Shown piece after piece: positions 1 through 9,156 of a DNA stretch of 45,274 bases. How positions within the stretch are numbered: the stretch's first letter is position 1; each line of letters opens with the position of its first letter. The notes below the pieces were generated by a model, which was not told the origin of the DNA, ran no database searches, and saw only the letters and a list, made by a program, of their open reading frames with translations. This DNA comes from CAZDAW01 sp964503685 (GTDB lineage Bacteria > Chloroflexota > Anaerolineae > Anaerolineales > Anaerolineaceae). Location: the NCBI GenBank assembly GCA_964503685.1, contig CAZDAW010000017.1:1-45274 (forward strand), written 5' to 3'. A program made the translations under genes and the position numbers.

Positions 1-334
1 CAAGTTCATCAAGGATTTTAAAAACATATCGGCCTGCCCACTGTGAAGAGCCGCCGCCCATGACGATTGCTACAGCTACAGTCTCTGCGATCTCCTGGCG
101 GGTAGCGCCGTTCTCCACTGCACTGGTCGTATGATACTCAACACAGCCGTAGCAAGAAGAAACAATGCTTATGGCAATTCCGATTAATTCTTTGTATTTA
201 CGGTCAAGCGCTCCACTTTGCAGCGTTTTTGCCTCCAACTCCTCAAACTCACGAAAAGTACTGATACCACTGGTGAACATTTTATAGTTGTATTTCTTGC
301 GTAATTCTCGAACTTCTTCAACGTTTTCGAACAT
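1..334 (-). CDS. Carboxymuconolactone decarboxylase / AhpD-like protein (partial, 3' end outside window)
   Basis: The reading frame starts at the ATG at 334, behind AGGAGCTAAA, and runs off the window edge after 111 codons, so the C-terminus is missing. It shows the family's core: a helical start, then SSCYGCVEYH with C61, C64 and H68 (the CxxC...H redox or proton-relay motif of AhpD-like proteins), followed by the conserved helix with GATRQEIAETVAVAIVMGGG. Family members are peroxidase partners or decarboxylases acting in the cytoplasm, and many CxxC members have no known substrate. It lies 81 bp downstream of the broken MocR regulator on the same strand. The family call is secure; the substrate is unknown. 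Confidence 0.88.
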   Translation of the reverse strand, partial: MFENVEEVRELRKKYNYKMFTSGISTFREFEELEAKTLQSGALDRKYKELIGIAISIVSSCYGCVEYHTTSAVENGATRQEIAETVAVAIVMGGGSSQWAGRYVFKILDEL

Positions 335-415
335 TTTAGCTCCTATATTTGTATATTTTTTATGACCATTGCGCCTTCTCCGCATGGTAATAAGTTTATT
401 AATCCCTGTATTCTG

Positions 416-1899
416 CTAATTAACTTGTTTTGACAGGAATTCTTTCAGCGCATTCCCAAGACGTTTGATCCCCTCTTCAATAACACAGGGCGGATTTCTG
501 GTAAAATTTAAGCGTAGGAATGAATGCGTGTCGCGATTGGGAAAGAAGAACGAACCAGGAGCATATATCACTCCGGTCTTTGCTGCGATAGGATAAAATT
601 CATCCGCAGAAAGTTTTCCGGGAAGTTGCAACCAGATATATAGCCCCCCAAGCGCATTATTCCAACGAACTCCGGCAGGCATATAATGTGATAAGGCGTT
701 TATCATAACGCCTCTGCGTTGGTTGAAAATAAAGCGAGCCTTCCGTAAACTGGCCTGATACCGCCCTACGGTAATATATGCATCCAAAGCATGTTGCATC
801 AGGTTGGAAGTGGTTACATCACTGTTGTGCTTAATATCCCTTAACCGTTCATAAACGACGTCCGCAGCCACTAAAAAACCGATTCGCAAACAGGGGATTA
901 GCATCTTGGAAAAAGTACCCACGTAAATTACCGATCCATTGCGATCGAGAGCTTTAAGGGCTGGTTGAGCAATTCCTTTGTATCGAAGATCGCCCACAAA
1001 ATCATCCTCCAGAATCGGCAGGTTGTATTTTTCCGCTAAAGCTACCAACTTACGCCGGCGGATAGAGCTCAAGCAGGCCCCGGTTGGATTCTGGAAATTA
1101 GGCACTGTGTAAATCAATTTTGGATTCACGCGACAGAGCAATTCTTCTACTCTATCAACCTTCATCCCTTCCTCGTCCACTGGCACTTCTATCATATTTA
1201 TATCGGAGGAATGACACAGGTCAATGATACCCTTGTGAGTATGCTTTCGATCAAGACACTATCACCAGGACGAGTTAATAATCTGACAACCATCCCCAAA
1301 GCCTGTTGTGACCCGGTCGTGACCAACACATGATCTGGGTGGGCCGGTATTCCTTGATTGGTTAAAATCTGCGCAATGGTATTTCGTAAAGGTGCGTAAC
1401 CGGCCGAGTCGCCGTAGCTCAATGCCGCTCTGCCTTTTTGCCGGAGTACATTATGTAAGGCTTTTCGAAAATCATCCAATGGAAATAAACTGCTGTCGCC
1501 TCCGCCTTCCGCAAATGAGATCAGATCGGGATGCGTCGCAGAAGCGATCATTTGATCAAGCCCTTGAGATGCTGATTCCCAAGATGAGGTTAATAACTGA
1601 TTCTGCCATGCCGGAGGATTGGCTGCCGGATATTTTCCAATCAAAGCTGAATAATCTACCGGAATTGAGGCCACGTAAGTACCGCCACCCTGTTTGGTAT
1701 AAACCAATCCTTGAGCTTCCAATTCGGCATAAGCATTGGTAACCGTCAAACGACTGACTCCCAGGTTTCTCGCCAACTCACGACTTGCCGGCAAACGCAC
1801 TTCGGGCGCCAATTTTCCCGAACTGATTTGATCCTGGATGAACAGGCGAATTTGGTGATAAATTGGGGTTGAACTCTCTCGATCAAGGGGTATGCGCAT
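416..1899 (-). pseudogene. MocR/PdxR-family regulator (GntR HTH + aminotransferase domain), frameshifted
   Basis: Two adjacent frames together make one MocR-type regulator. The first part (1198-1899) starts with MRIPLDRESSTPIYHQ and carries the winged helix (PASRELARNLGVSRLTVTNA) and the start of the fold-type I aminotransferase domain. The second part (416 to about 1240) carries YTVPNFQNPTGACLS, ILEDDFVGDLRY and the PLP-lysine motif GTFSKML. In the first frame VLIES is followed by out-of-frame residues and a stop at 1198; the correct frame resumes as THKGIIDLCHSSDIN near 1240. The usual PTY-like residues after the ES are missing, which fits a small deletion of 1+3n bases at about 1238-1243. 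The start at 1899 is preferred over the longer frame to 2031 because the domain begins there and GGAAA precedes it. It is either a true pseudogene or a sequencing error. Confidence 0.85.
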
Positions 1900-1932
1900 G
1901 AAAAGTTTCCATAAGAGCGTATTGGTTTCGGG

Positions 1933-1974
1933 TTGGTATATAGAATATACGTCTTTTTTGTGATTTGTATATAG
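1933..1974. promoter_or_regulatory. Direct repeat, candidate MocR operator
   Basis: TTGGTATATAG (1933-1943) and TTTGTATATAG (1964-1974) match at 10 of 11 positions and are 31 bp apart start to start, about three helical turns. They lie 34 bp upstream of the regulator start at 1899 and 125 bp from the divergent transporter. MocR-family proteins such as GabR and PdxR are known to bind direct repeats in front of their own or divergent genes. The repeats are seen directly; the operator role is inferred. Confidence 0.45.
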
Positions 1975-2040
1975 CCAATTTGATCCAAAAAGAACCGATC
2001 CACCAATTGGCGTGGCTGTAACCTTACCCAATAAATACTT

Positions 2041-2069
2041 TTTTCACGACAATTGAGTTATGGTATGAT
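2041..2069 (+). promoter_or_regulatory. Possible sigma70-type promoter for MFS gene
   Basis: TATGAT at 2064-2069 is a good -10 element. At 17 bp spacing the -35 would be TTTTCA (2041-2046), matching TTGACA at four positions. It is followed by the AAGAAGG ribosome-binding site and the ATG at 2099. Confidence 0.35.
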
Positions 2070-2098
2070 AGCCGGATATTCTTTTCAAGAAGGTTTCA

Positions 2099-3352
2099 AT
2101 GTTCCAGTTTAGAAAAATCTACCATGAATTCCCTTCAAAATTCTGGATTGTCGCTGCGGTCGCTTTTATTGACCGTGTCGGTGTCACACTCCTCTTTCCG
2201 TTTCTTTCACTTTATATCACTCAGAAATTTCAGGTGGGTATGACCCAGGCTGGAATTATCCTGGGGATATATTCCATTTTTGGCCTGGCAGGTGGGATGA
2301 TAGGCGGCGCGCTGACGGATAAATTCGGACGCCGTAAATTGATTCTTTTCGGATTAATTTTCAGCGCTTTAAGTACTCTGTCGTTGGGTTTCGTCAATGA
2401 TATAAAAGTTCTTTATCCATTGATGATTATTGTGGGATTACTATCAGATATAGCCGGTCCCGCTCATACAGCCATGATTGCCGATATACTGCCGGAAAAA
2501 CAACGCCAGGAAGGTTTCGGCATTCTGCGCGTAGCTGGAAACATGGCCTGGATCATTGGGCCAACCATAGGTGGTTTCGTTGCAAATAGATCTTTCTTCA
2601 CCCTGTTTGTTCTGGACGCGGTTATCAGTTGTTTTGTTGCTTTTCTGTTCTATTTACTTATACCGGAAACAAAACCGGAAGTCCGCGCCGAACAACAACA
2701 TGAAAGCCTATTTGAAACCTTTAAAGGTTATGGATTGGTATTACATGATTTTGCTTATATGGCTTTTCTGTTCGCCGGTATTCTGATGGGAATTGTCTAT
2801 CAGCAGTTATATAATTCTCTCTCGGTTTATTTGCGCGATTACCACAGCATAGAACCCCAGGGATACGGATTCCTGTTAACAACCAGCGCCATCACCGTCA
2901 TCCTGTTTCAATTCTGGATGACGCGCGCTATCAAGAATAGACCTCCCTTCCTGATGATGGCATTCGGTACAATATTTTACATGGCCGGTTTTGGGATGTT
3001 CGGTTTTATTTCAAATTATTGGTTATTTGTCCTGGCGATTGTCATTATAACCATCGGTGAGATGATCGTCGTGCCAACTTCTCAGGCGCTGGCAGCCAAT
3101 TTTGCCCCAATCGAAATGCGCGGTCGTTATATGGCTGTGTTCGGGTTGATCTGGATGATTCCAGCTACTATTGGACCGGGTGCAGCTGGGTATATCCTGG
3201 ATAATTACAATCCTAACCTGTTGTGGTACATCGGCGGTATATTGTGCGCCATTTCGGCTTTGAGCTTTTATGCCTTGCACTTGCGCTTGGGAAGGCAAAA
3301 ACGTTTTAAGCCAGCGCCGCCTGAACAAGAGAAAGAAGCCGTTCTGGCGTGA
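2099..3352 (+). CDS. MFS transporter
   Basis: A 417-residue, 12-helix integral membrane protein of the major facilitator superfamily, the usual length. After the first helix (FIDRVGVTLLFPFLSLYI) comes the cytoplasmic loop signature GGALTDKFGRRKLILFG between helices 2 and 3, the hallmark of drug/proton antiporter-like MFS proteins. The second half contains GEMIVVPTSQALAANFAP and ends in a basic, Pro/Glu-rich tail. AAGAAGG sits about seven bases before the ATG. The gene is divergent from the broken MocR regulator, which may once have controlled it. By family it is most like MdtH/YttB-type multidrug exporters, but the substrate cannot be read from sequence. Confidence 0.9.
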   Translation: MFQFRKIYHEFPSKFWIVAAVAFIDRVGVTLLFPFLSLYITQKFQVGMTQAGIILGIYSIFGLAGGMIGGALTDKFGRRKLILFGLIFSALSTLSLGFVNDIKVLYPLMIIVGLLSDIAGPAHTAMIADILPEKQRQEGFGILRVAGNMAWIIGPTIGGFVANRSFFTLFVLDAVISCFVAFLFYLLIPETKPEVRAEQQHESLFETFKGYGLVLHDFAYMAFLFAGILMGIVYQQLYNSLSVYLRDYHSIEPQGYGFLLTTSAITVILFQFWMTRAIKNRPPFLMMAFGTIFYMAGFGMFGFISNYWLFVLAIVIITIGEMIVVPTSQALAANFAPIEMRGRYMAVFGLIWMIPATIGPGAAGYILDNYNPNLLWYIGGILCAISALSFYALHLRLGRQKRFKPAPPEQEKEAVLA

Positions 3353-3393
3353 AGTTTTTATCTATTGCCTCACAGACTTTATTCCCCCGGCAA

Positions 3394-5340
3394 TTAATTC
3401 AGTAATCTATCGTATCGATTTACCGGATCTCCCTTGTGAAACTGAGTATGATAAAGGTGTGCATAAAGGCCATCCAGCGCCAATAATTCTGCATGGGTGC
3501 CTTGCTCGACGATCTGTCCGCGATCAACGACTAAAATCATATCAGCCGCAAGAATGGTGCTGAGACGATGGGCAATAACGATACTGGTTCGTTTTGCCAT
3601 CACATGTTTTAAAGCATCCTGAATGAGCGCTTCTGATTCGCTGTCCAGGCTGCTGGTAGCTTCATCCAAGACCAAAATTCGCGGATTTTTAAGGATAACA
3701 CGCGCCAGGGCAATGCGCTGTTTCTCGCCGCCGCTCAAACGATAGCCTCGTTCGCCGACAATTGTGTCATAACCATCCGGCAATTCACTGATAAAGTCGT
3801 GAATATTGGCTGTGCGGCAGGCTTCTTCCAACTCTTCCTGAGTTGCATCAAGTTTGGCATATTGTAAATTGGTACGAATGGTGTCGTGGAATAAATAAGT
3901 TTCCTGAGTGACCATTCCAATTTGCGCTGAAAGCGAATCTAACGTAAGATCACGTAAATCATGGCCATCGATCCGAATACATCCTTCACTGGGATCGTAC
4001 AAACGCGGGATAAGATAGGTGAGGGTTGTTTTTCCTGCTCCACTGGGGCCGACCAGAGCTGCCAGTTTTCCTGGCTCCACTCGAAAGCTGACGTGTTCCA
4101 ATGCGTTGCCGCGCGCCTGGCTGTGCGGTGCATTTTCAGCTTCAGTGACCTTACTTTTTGCGCCTGAAAGGACAGCGGTGACATTATCCATCCGCCCATA
4201 ACGATGCACATCGCTCAACAAGAATTCGTCCCCCACTTCATACTTAAAGGACACATTCTCAAAAGAAATTTCCCCACGGATATTTTCTAAAACAATAGCC
4301 CCTGGTTTTTCTGGAATATCAACTGGTAAATCGATAACCTCAAAAACGCGTTCGAAGCTTACCATGGATGTAGCAAATTCAACCGGGGCATTTGCCAGAC
4401 TTTGCAAAGCGACATACAGACTTGCAAGGTAAGAGCCGAATGCCACGATTGTCCCCACTGTGAATGCCCCCTGGATGACAAAGTAGCCGCCGAGTCCATA
4501 AACTAACGCTGTGCCTACTGCGCTGAGCAAGCCGATGATGCCAAAAAAGATTGATCCCATTACAGCTCGCTGAACGCCCACGTCTCGAACCTGGCTGGCT
4601 CGATTTCCAAATCGTTGTATTTCAAGGTCTTTGGTTCCGAACAGTTTAACAAGCAAGACGCCGCTGATATTGAGCGTTTCGTTCATCATGGCGTTCATCC
4701 GGGCATTGGCTTCCATTGCTTTCCGCGCAATATCACGTAATCGCATGCCGAGCTTACGAGATGCAAATATAAACAAAGGTAATATAACAATGCTGATCAA
4801 CGTGAGTCGCCATTCCATTGTAAGCATGACCGCCAAAACTGCCACAGCTTGAATGATATTGGTGATAATGCCAACAATGGTATTGCTGATCGCATTTTGT
4901 GCGCCTACCACATCGTTATTCAGCCTGCTCATCAATTCACCCACTTTGGTATTGGTGAAGAATCGCAAAGACATGCGTTGCAGGTTAGCATAGAGCGCCA
5001 GGCGAAGATCATAAATCACGCCCTCGCCCACCTGAGAATTTACCCGTCGCTGAAGCACATTTATGGCGCCGCTGGCAGCAGGAATCAAAAGCAACACGAC
5101 TGCCAGCCAGATCAGGTTGTTAATATCCTTGCCGGGTATGGTATGATCGATCATCGTACGTAAAACCAGCGGGGTCAGCAACCCTAATCCGGTTGCAGCA
5201 AGGATCAAGACGAGCATGCCAGCTATGTGAAAGCGATAGGGTTTTGCATAATAAAACACTCGTCTGAGCAACTCCCAGGTGACCTTCGGTTTCTCGTCCG
5301 AAGATTGCATCATACTCCAGAATCCACCATGTAAGGACAT
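3394..5340 (-). CDS. ABC exporter, fused permease/ATPase (MsbA/BmrA type) with NBD insertion
   Basis: A type IV ABC half-exporter: six transmembrane helices in roughly residues 35-325, then a nucleotide-binding domain with Walker A GPSGAGKTT (about 431-439), Q-loop VTQETYLF, signature LSGGEKQR (about 536-543), Walker B ILVLDEATSSLD and switch H in IAHRLS. It would act as a dimer in the membrane exporting lipid or drug. About 40 residues (about 371-412) are inserted between FENVSFKY and ALEHVSFRVEPG, where most homologues have only a few. The frame can open at TTG 5343, but ATG 5340 sits eight bases after GGAG and is preferred, giving 648 residues. It is convergent with the MFS gene. Confidence 0.92.
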   Translation of the reverse strand: MSLHGGFWSMMQSSDEKPKVTWELLRRVFYYAKPYRFHIAGMLVLILAATGLGLLTPLVLRTMIDHTIPGKDINNLIWLAVVLLLIPAASGAINVLQRRVNSQVGEGVIYDLRLALYANLQRMSLRFFTNTKVGELMSRLNNDVVGAQNAISNTIVGIITNIIQAVAVLAVMLTMEWRLTLISIVILPLFIFASRKLGMRLRDIARKAMEANARMNAMMNETLNISGVLLVKLFGTKDLEIQRFGNRASQVRDVGVQRAVMGSIFFGIIGLLSAVGTALVYGLGGYFVIQGAFTVGTIVAFGSYLASLYVALQSLANAPVEFATSMVSFERVFEVIDLPVDIPEKPGAIVLENIRGEISFENVSFKYEVGDEFLLSDVHRYGRMDNVTAVLSGAKSKVTEAENAPHSQARGNALEHVSFRVEPGKLAALVGPSGAGKTTLTYLIPRLYDPSEGCIRIDGHDLRDLTLDSLSAQIGMVTQETYLFHDTIRTNLQYAKLDATQEELEEACRTANIHDFISELPDGYDTIVGERGYRLSGGEKQRIALARVILKNPRILVLDEATSSLDSESEALIQDALKHVMAKRTSIVIAHRLSTILAADMILVVDRGQIVEQGTHAELLALDGLYAHLYHTQFHKGDPVNRYDRLLN

Positions 5341-5484
5341 CAATTATTCTCCTTGTAAATCGCAGCTCGATTGTAATTATTGATCAGTCGACGCGTTGAT
5401 CGTCAACATACTGTCATCAATTTATTCGCACACTGTACTCATTACATTGCTATAGTTGAATTATAACCGGCATGCTTTAATATG

Positions 5485-5513
5485 TTGAAAACCGAATACG
5501 CGTGTGCTATAGT
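5485..5513 (+). promoter_or_regulatory. Promoter for zinc-ribbon protein gene
   Basis: TTGAAA (5485-5490), 17 bp spacer, TATAGT (5508-5513) with a TG one base ahead of the -10 (extended -10). It is followed by AGGAAGGAGAT before the ATG at 5538. This is one of the better promoter matches in the window. Confidence 0.55.
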
Positions 5514-5537
5514 TTGACATAGGAAGGAGATCAGGAA

Positions 5538-6725
5538 ATGGATATCAGCTCTCCGAAGGAAGTCAATCCCATCGCATTGAAATGCCCGCAATGCAGCGCG
5601 GATATAAAACCTGGCGTGGAAAATTATGCAGTTTGTCAGTATTGTGGATCAAGTATCATCTGGAATCGCCAGGGCGTTGAAGATGAACAGTACACGGCCA
5701 TACGTGGAATGCGCCTGAAACAATATGTTTATACCGATACAGAAGGTACAAAACTGGAAACGTTTCGGATGTTGTTGCCGGCAGGGTGGTCAGTTCAGGG
5801 AGGTTGCCGCTGGCTTTATGATAATCCGGGGATGCCGGCCGTCGTGAGTTTTCAGGCATGGAATCCTCAAGGGGCAGAAGCTTTCGAAATTCTACCCAAC
5901 ATGAATTTTACCTGGAATAACAATCCCTTTACCGGAGTAATGTTTCCTGTTGGTTCGCGCTACTTTGGGGCCGAAGTCCGCCAACCGGTGAATATCGATG
6001 AGGCGTTTCGGGGATTTGTGTTACCACGTTATCGATCAATGGTGCAGGGCTTGCAGATTACCAATATAACACCGCAACCTGATTTGCCCCGCCTGGTGAA
6101 ATCCGATGCCCCGATCACACCGGGAGGCCAGGCCGAGGGTGGTAAAGCCCGAATTCAATATACCTGGCAAGGATATCAATACGAGGAAGAAATTTATGGC
6201 GTGGTTGAAATTTTCCACACACCCATAGCCGGCATTTTCGGCGCCGGCGAAGTCATTACCTGGTTTATTGATTATCTGTTTTCATTTCGCGCGGCTGCCG
6301 GAAGGCTGGATGCAACTGCTGATCTATTCACTGTCATGATTCAATCGTTCCGATTAAACCCCGACTGGTATGCTGCATTCAAGACCGTCGCCCAACAACT
6401 TTGCCAACAGCAGATACAACGAATTCGCAACATCGGGCAAATCGGCCAGATACTGGCTCAGGCGGGCAGTCAGATGAGAGAGCAGAATTTGAACGATTGG
6501 TATAACCGGCAAAGTATCTATGATCGCCTTTCAACCGACCGGAGCCGTGCAATAAGAGACGTAGATGGATTTTTCGATCCCCATCGCCAGGAAGTTGTTG
6601 AACTTCCATCCGGGTACGGACATGCCTGGGCTAATAATCTTGGAGAGTATATTCTAACCGAAGACCCCAACTTCAACCCCAACCTTCAGTCCAATCAACA
6701 CTGGGAACCCATGCAGCAACAGTAA
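5538..6725 (+). CDS. Zinc-ribbon protein of unknown function
   Basis: A 395-residue protein I do not recognise beyond its N-terminal zinc ribbon: C16-x2-C19 and C33-x2-C36 (LKCPQCSADI and VCQYCGSSI). The remainder looks like a soluble alpha/beta protein with no clear signal peptide or transmembrane helix. The C-terminal part (about 270-345) is Gln/Arg-rich and probably helical, with a repeated IGQIGQILAQAG-like stretch, and the end is Asn/Gln-rich. Similar zinc-ribbon N-termini occur in bacterial proteins of unknown role that may bind partner proteins. The start is well supported by AGGAAGGAGAT. It appears monocistronic, with its own promoter. Confidence 0.8.
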   Translation: MDISSPKEVNPIALKCPQCSADIKPGVENYAVCQYCGSSIIWNRQGVEDEQYTAIRGMRLKQYVYTDTEGTKLETFRMLLPAGWSVQGGCRWLYDNPGMPAVVSFQAWNPQGAEAFEILPNMNFTWNNNPFTGVMFPVGSRYFGAEVRQPVNIDEAFRGFVLPRYRSMVQGLQITNITPQPDLPRLVKSDAPITPGGQAEGGKARIQYTWQGYQYEEEIYGVVEIFHTPIAGIFGAGEVITWFIDYLFSFRAAAGRLDATADLFTVMIQSFRLNPDWYAAFKTVAQQLCQQQIQRIRNIGQIGQILAQAGSQMREQNLNDWYNRQSIYDRLSTDRSRAIRDVDGFFDPHRQEVVELPSGYGHAWANNLGEYILTEDPNFNPNLQSNQHWEPMQQQ

Positions 6726-6782
6726 CAGCCACTTTATCCATTATTTTGCCTTTTTTAATCAGCCAATAAGGGAAATCAAATT

Positions 6783-6826
6783 CCATGCGACACCGTTACT
6801 CGCATGGGTGGTTGGCGTTTACCACC
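6783..6826. other. Two adjacent inverted repeats upstream of aldolase gene
   Basis: CCATGCG (6783-6789) pairs with CGCATGG (6801-6807), and GGTGG (6807-6811) pairs with CCACC (6822-6826), giving two back-to-back stem-loops about 90 bases before the aldolase start. No T-run follows, so a rho-independent terminator is unlikely. They could be regulator sites or mRNA leader structure. Confidence 0.3.
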
Positions 6827-6912
6827 TGTGCAAATCAATCTTAAGTACGATGACGATATCTGCATCTCCATGTATTATTAACATGCGAGTATCAATGATA
6901 TTGAGGTGATAT

Positions 6913-7608
6913 ATGGGAATATATGATGAATCCAAACAGCAAGTAGTTGATATCTGCCGGAAACTGGTGGGAAAAGGTTTTCTGGTTGGCACAGGCGGAA
7001 ATGCCTCAATTCGAGTTCCCGGCCATGAAGCATTAGCCATTACCCCATCCAATTACGACTACATGAAGATGTCGCCGGACGATATTTGTATTCTCGACCT
7101 AAATCTCAATTTGATTGAAGGGAAAATGAAACCTTCAATCGAAAGCGGTCTGCATGCTGCTATATATGAAAACCGCGATGACGCCAATGTTGTTGTTCAT
7201 ACCCATCAGATTTATGCCAGCGCTTTCTCTTTGATTAACAAACCCATTCCTTCTCTGTATGATGAACAGGTTCGCTTTCTTGGGCGTTCAGTAGAGATTA
7301 TCAATTATGCACCATCCGGAACAAGTTTCTTAAGAAAAAACATTACCAAAAAGTTGCGCAATCACTGCAATGCTTACATCCTCAAGAATCACGGGGCAAT
7401 ATGTTTGGGAGATACGGCCGATAGAGCAATTTTTAATGTTGAGTTGCTTGAAAAATGCGCCCTGACATATCTGCTCGCTCTCTGCACAGAGGAGAAAGTC
7501 TCACACATTCCTTTGCCAATCCGTGAAATTATATTTGCCAAGCTGCGTAAAGATCAGAAAGAGGTAGCGGTAAAAAATAAACAAACCGACGATCAAACGG
7601 GTCGATAA
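6913..7608 (+). CDS. Class II aldolase/adducin family protein (sugar-phosphate aldolase or epimerase)
   Basis: A 231-residue zinc enzyme of the L-fuculose-phosphate aldolase / L-ribulose-5-phosphate 4-epimerase family, at the family's usual length. Phosphate-binding GTGGNASIR (26-34) and PSNYDYM are present. The metal set is complete: E77 in the PSIES segment, H96 and H98 in VVHTHQIYAS, and H160 in LKNHGAICLGD. The enzyme would cleave or epimerise a sugar phosphate in the cytoplasm. GAGGTGAT precedes the ATG. It is followed after 22 bp by the class III aminotransferase, so the two are co-transcribed. Aldolase and epimerase members cannot be separated by eye, and the substrate is unknown. Confidence 0.88.
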   Translation: MGIYDESKQQVVDICRKLVGKGFLVGTGGNASIRVPGHEALAITPSNYDYMKMSPDDICILDLNLNLIEGKMKPSIESGLHAAIYENRDDANVVVHTHQIYASAFSLINKPIPSLYDEQVRFLGRSVEIINYAPSGTSFLRKNITKKLRNHCNAYILKNHGAICLGDTADRAIFNVELLEKCALTYLLALCTEEKVSHIPLPIREIIFAKLRKDQKEVAVKNKQTDDQTGR

Positions 7609-7630
7609 ACTTTGAATGGAGGAAACAATT

Positions 7631-9082
7631 ATGAATGAACCACAATACGCCATATCGCAATGGCCGGATACGGATAAAATCTATGCTCAATTGGGAGAAC
7701 TGATCAAACAGCCGCTTCACTCAATCCGACGGGATAAAATGCAAGACTACCTGAACTACTTTGAGAATCAATGCACTCGTTACAAGGCATTGACAGACAA
7801 AGCTAAAAATTTTATCCCCGGCGGTGTGCAGCATAATCTGGCCTTCAATTACCCATTCCCCATAGCAATCGAAAAAGCGGAAGGCGCGTATATGTGGGAT
7901 GCAGACGGCAACCGTTATATCGATTTCTTGCAGGCTGGCGGCCCAACCGTTCTGGGGAGCAATTATAGACCCGTTCGTGACAAAGTTTTTGAAATACTTC
8001 AATCCTGTGGGCCGGTAACCGGATTGTTCCACGAATATGAATTAAAGCTGGCCGAATTGGTTAACCGATTCATGCCCTCTATTGAGATGCTGCGTATGTT
8101 TGGCTCTGGCACTGAAAGTGTAATGGCAGCCATTCGAGCGGCGCGAGCGCATACGGGAAAGAAGAAAATCATCAAAATGGGCGGGGCTTATCACGGCTGG
8201 AGCGACCAGATGGTTTACGGTTTGCACATCCCTGGCACCGGGGCTTACGAGGCTGCCGGTATCCCGCGAGGATGCAATCATCATACCCAGGAATTTTATC
8301 CCAACAACCTTAAACAGTTGCGGCGCTTGCTGACTTTAAACCGCCTTCGGGGTGGAACGGCCGCGGTTATTCTCGAACCCATTGGCCCGGAAAGCGGCAC
8401 TCGTCCGGTTTATCCTGACTTTAATCAGAAAGTACGTGAGCTTTGTGATGAATTTGGGGCATTATTGATCTTCGATGAGGTCGTCACCGGTTTCCGTTTG
8501 GGTCTGGGGGGCGCACAGGGGTATTTTGGCATCAAACCCGACCTCACCGTTTTTGGCAAATGCATTACAGGCGGTTACCCGATGGCTGGTGGTCTGGGCG
8601 GCCGGCGAGACGTGATGATGCATCTTTCAGCGGGGATCGGGGGCACCGGCGAAAGGGCTTATGTAGGTGGGACGCTCTCGGCAAATCCGCTAAGTTGTGT
8701 GGCCGGCTATTATGCATTACTGGAGATGGAAAAAACTAACGCTGCGGTGAAAGCCGGTCGGGCCGGCGACCGTCTATGCAATGGCCTGCAAGCAATCATT
8801 GAACGCCATCATCTTCCTTTTGTGGCATACAACCAGGGTTCTATTGTTCATCTTGAGACATCCGGTGTGATGCTCCTGGATTTCAAGAATCCGATTAAAA
8901 TTATGCGCGAGATGAAACCGCGTAAACACATGATCGAGGAAATGGGCGCGGCTTATATGGCAAAAGGGATTATCACCCTGGCTGGAAGCCGGATGTACAC
9001 CAGCATGGCGGACACGGATGAAGTCATTGATGACGCGCTTGGACGGTTTGAAGAAGTGCTGACCAGCGTAGAAGGCATCTAG
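7631..9082 (+). CDS. Class III aminotransferase (glutamate-1-semialdehyde aminomutase-like)
   Basis: A PLP enzyme of fold type I, 483 residues from the chosen start. The longer frame from 7616 is rejected because its first codons are the GGAGG ribosome-binding site itself. Landmarks are FGSGTESVMAAIRAAR (PLP phosphate loop), AYHGWSD, the Asp of LIFDEVVTGFR (about D282) and the Schiff-base Lys of VFGKCITGGYP (about K310). Homology is closest to the HemL/aspartate aminotransferase-like group, but an N-terminal extension of about 60 residues precedes the usual FIPGG start. Its place next to a class II aldolase, with a sugar kinase and transporter facing it, argues for catabolic transamination of an amino-sugar or amino-alcohol compound rather than tetrapyrrole synthesis. 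That role is inferred. Confidence 0.88.
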   Translation: MNEPQYAISQWPDTDKIYAQLGELIKQPLHSIRRDKMQDYLNYFENQCTRYKALTDKAKNFIPGGVQHNLAFNYPFPIAIEKAEGAYMWDADGNRYIDFLQAGGPTVLGSNYRPVRDKVFEILQSCGPVTGLFHEYELKLAELVNRFMPSIEMLRMFGSGTESVMAAIRAARAHTGKKKIIKMGGAYHGWSDQMVYGLHIPGTGAYEAAGIPRGCNHHTQEFYPNNLKQLRRLLTLNRLRGGTAAVILEPIGPESGTRPVYPDFNQKVRELCDEFGALLIFDEVVTGFRLGLGGAQGYFGIKPDLTVFGKCITGGYPMAGGLGGRRDVMMHLSAGIGGTGERAYVGGTLSANPLSCVAGYYALLEMEKTNAAVKAGRAGDRLCNGLQAIIERHHLPFVAYNQGSIVHLETSGVMLLDFKNPIKIMREMKPRKHMIEEMGAAYMAKGIITLAGSRMYTSMADTDEVIDDALGRFEEVLTSVEGI

Positions 9083-9090
9083 GCCAAATT

Positions 9091-9127
9091 AAAACCCCCA
9101 CACGATTTGAAATGTGTGGGGGTTTTT
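9091..9127. terminator. Bidirectional rho-independent terminator
   Basis: AAAACCCCCACAC (9091-9103) pairs with GTGTGGGGGTTTT (9114-9126) around a 10-base loop. The A/T ends give a U-tract on either strand. It sits between the convergent aminotransferase and kinase genes and can end both transcripts. Confidence 0.9.
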
Positions 9128-9156
9128 GATAAATAGCAGCGACTTCTGGCTCTGAA

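Noticed and set aside
1392..1742. Rightward 116-codon frame inside the MocR gene
   Set aside because: It lies antisense to a recognised domain, has no ribosome-binding site and no recognisable motif.
5341..5343. TTG start for the ABC exporter
   Set aside because: The ATG three bases later has proper spacing to GGAG.
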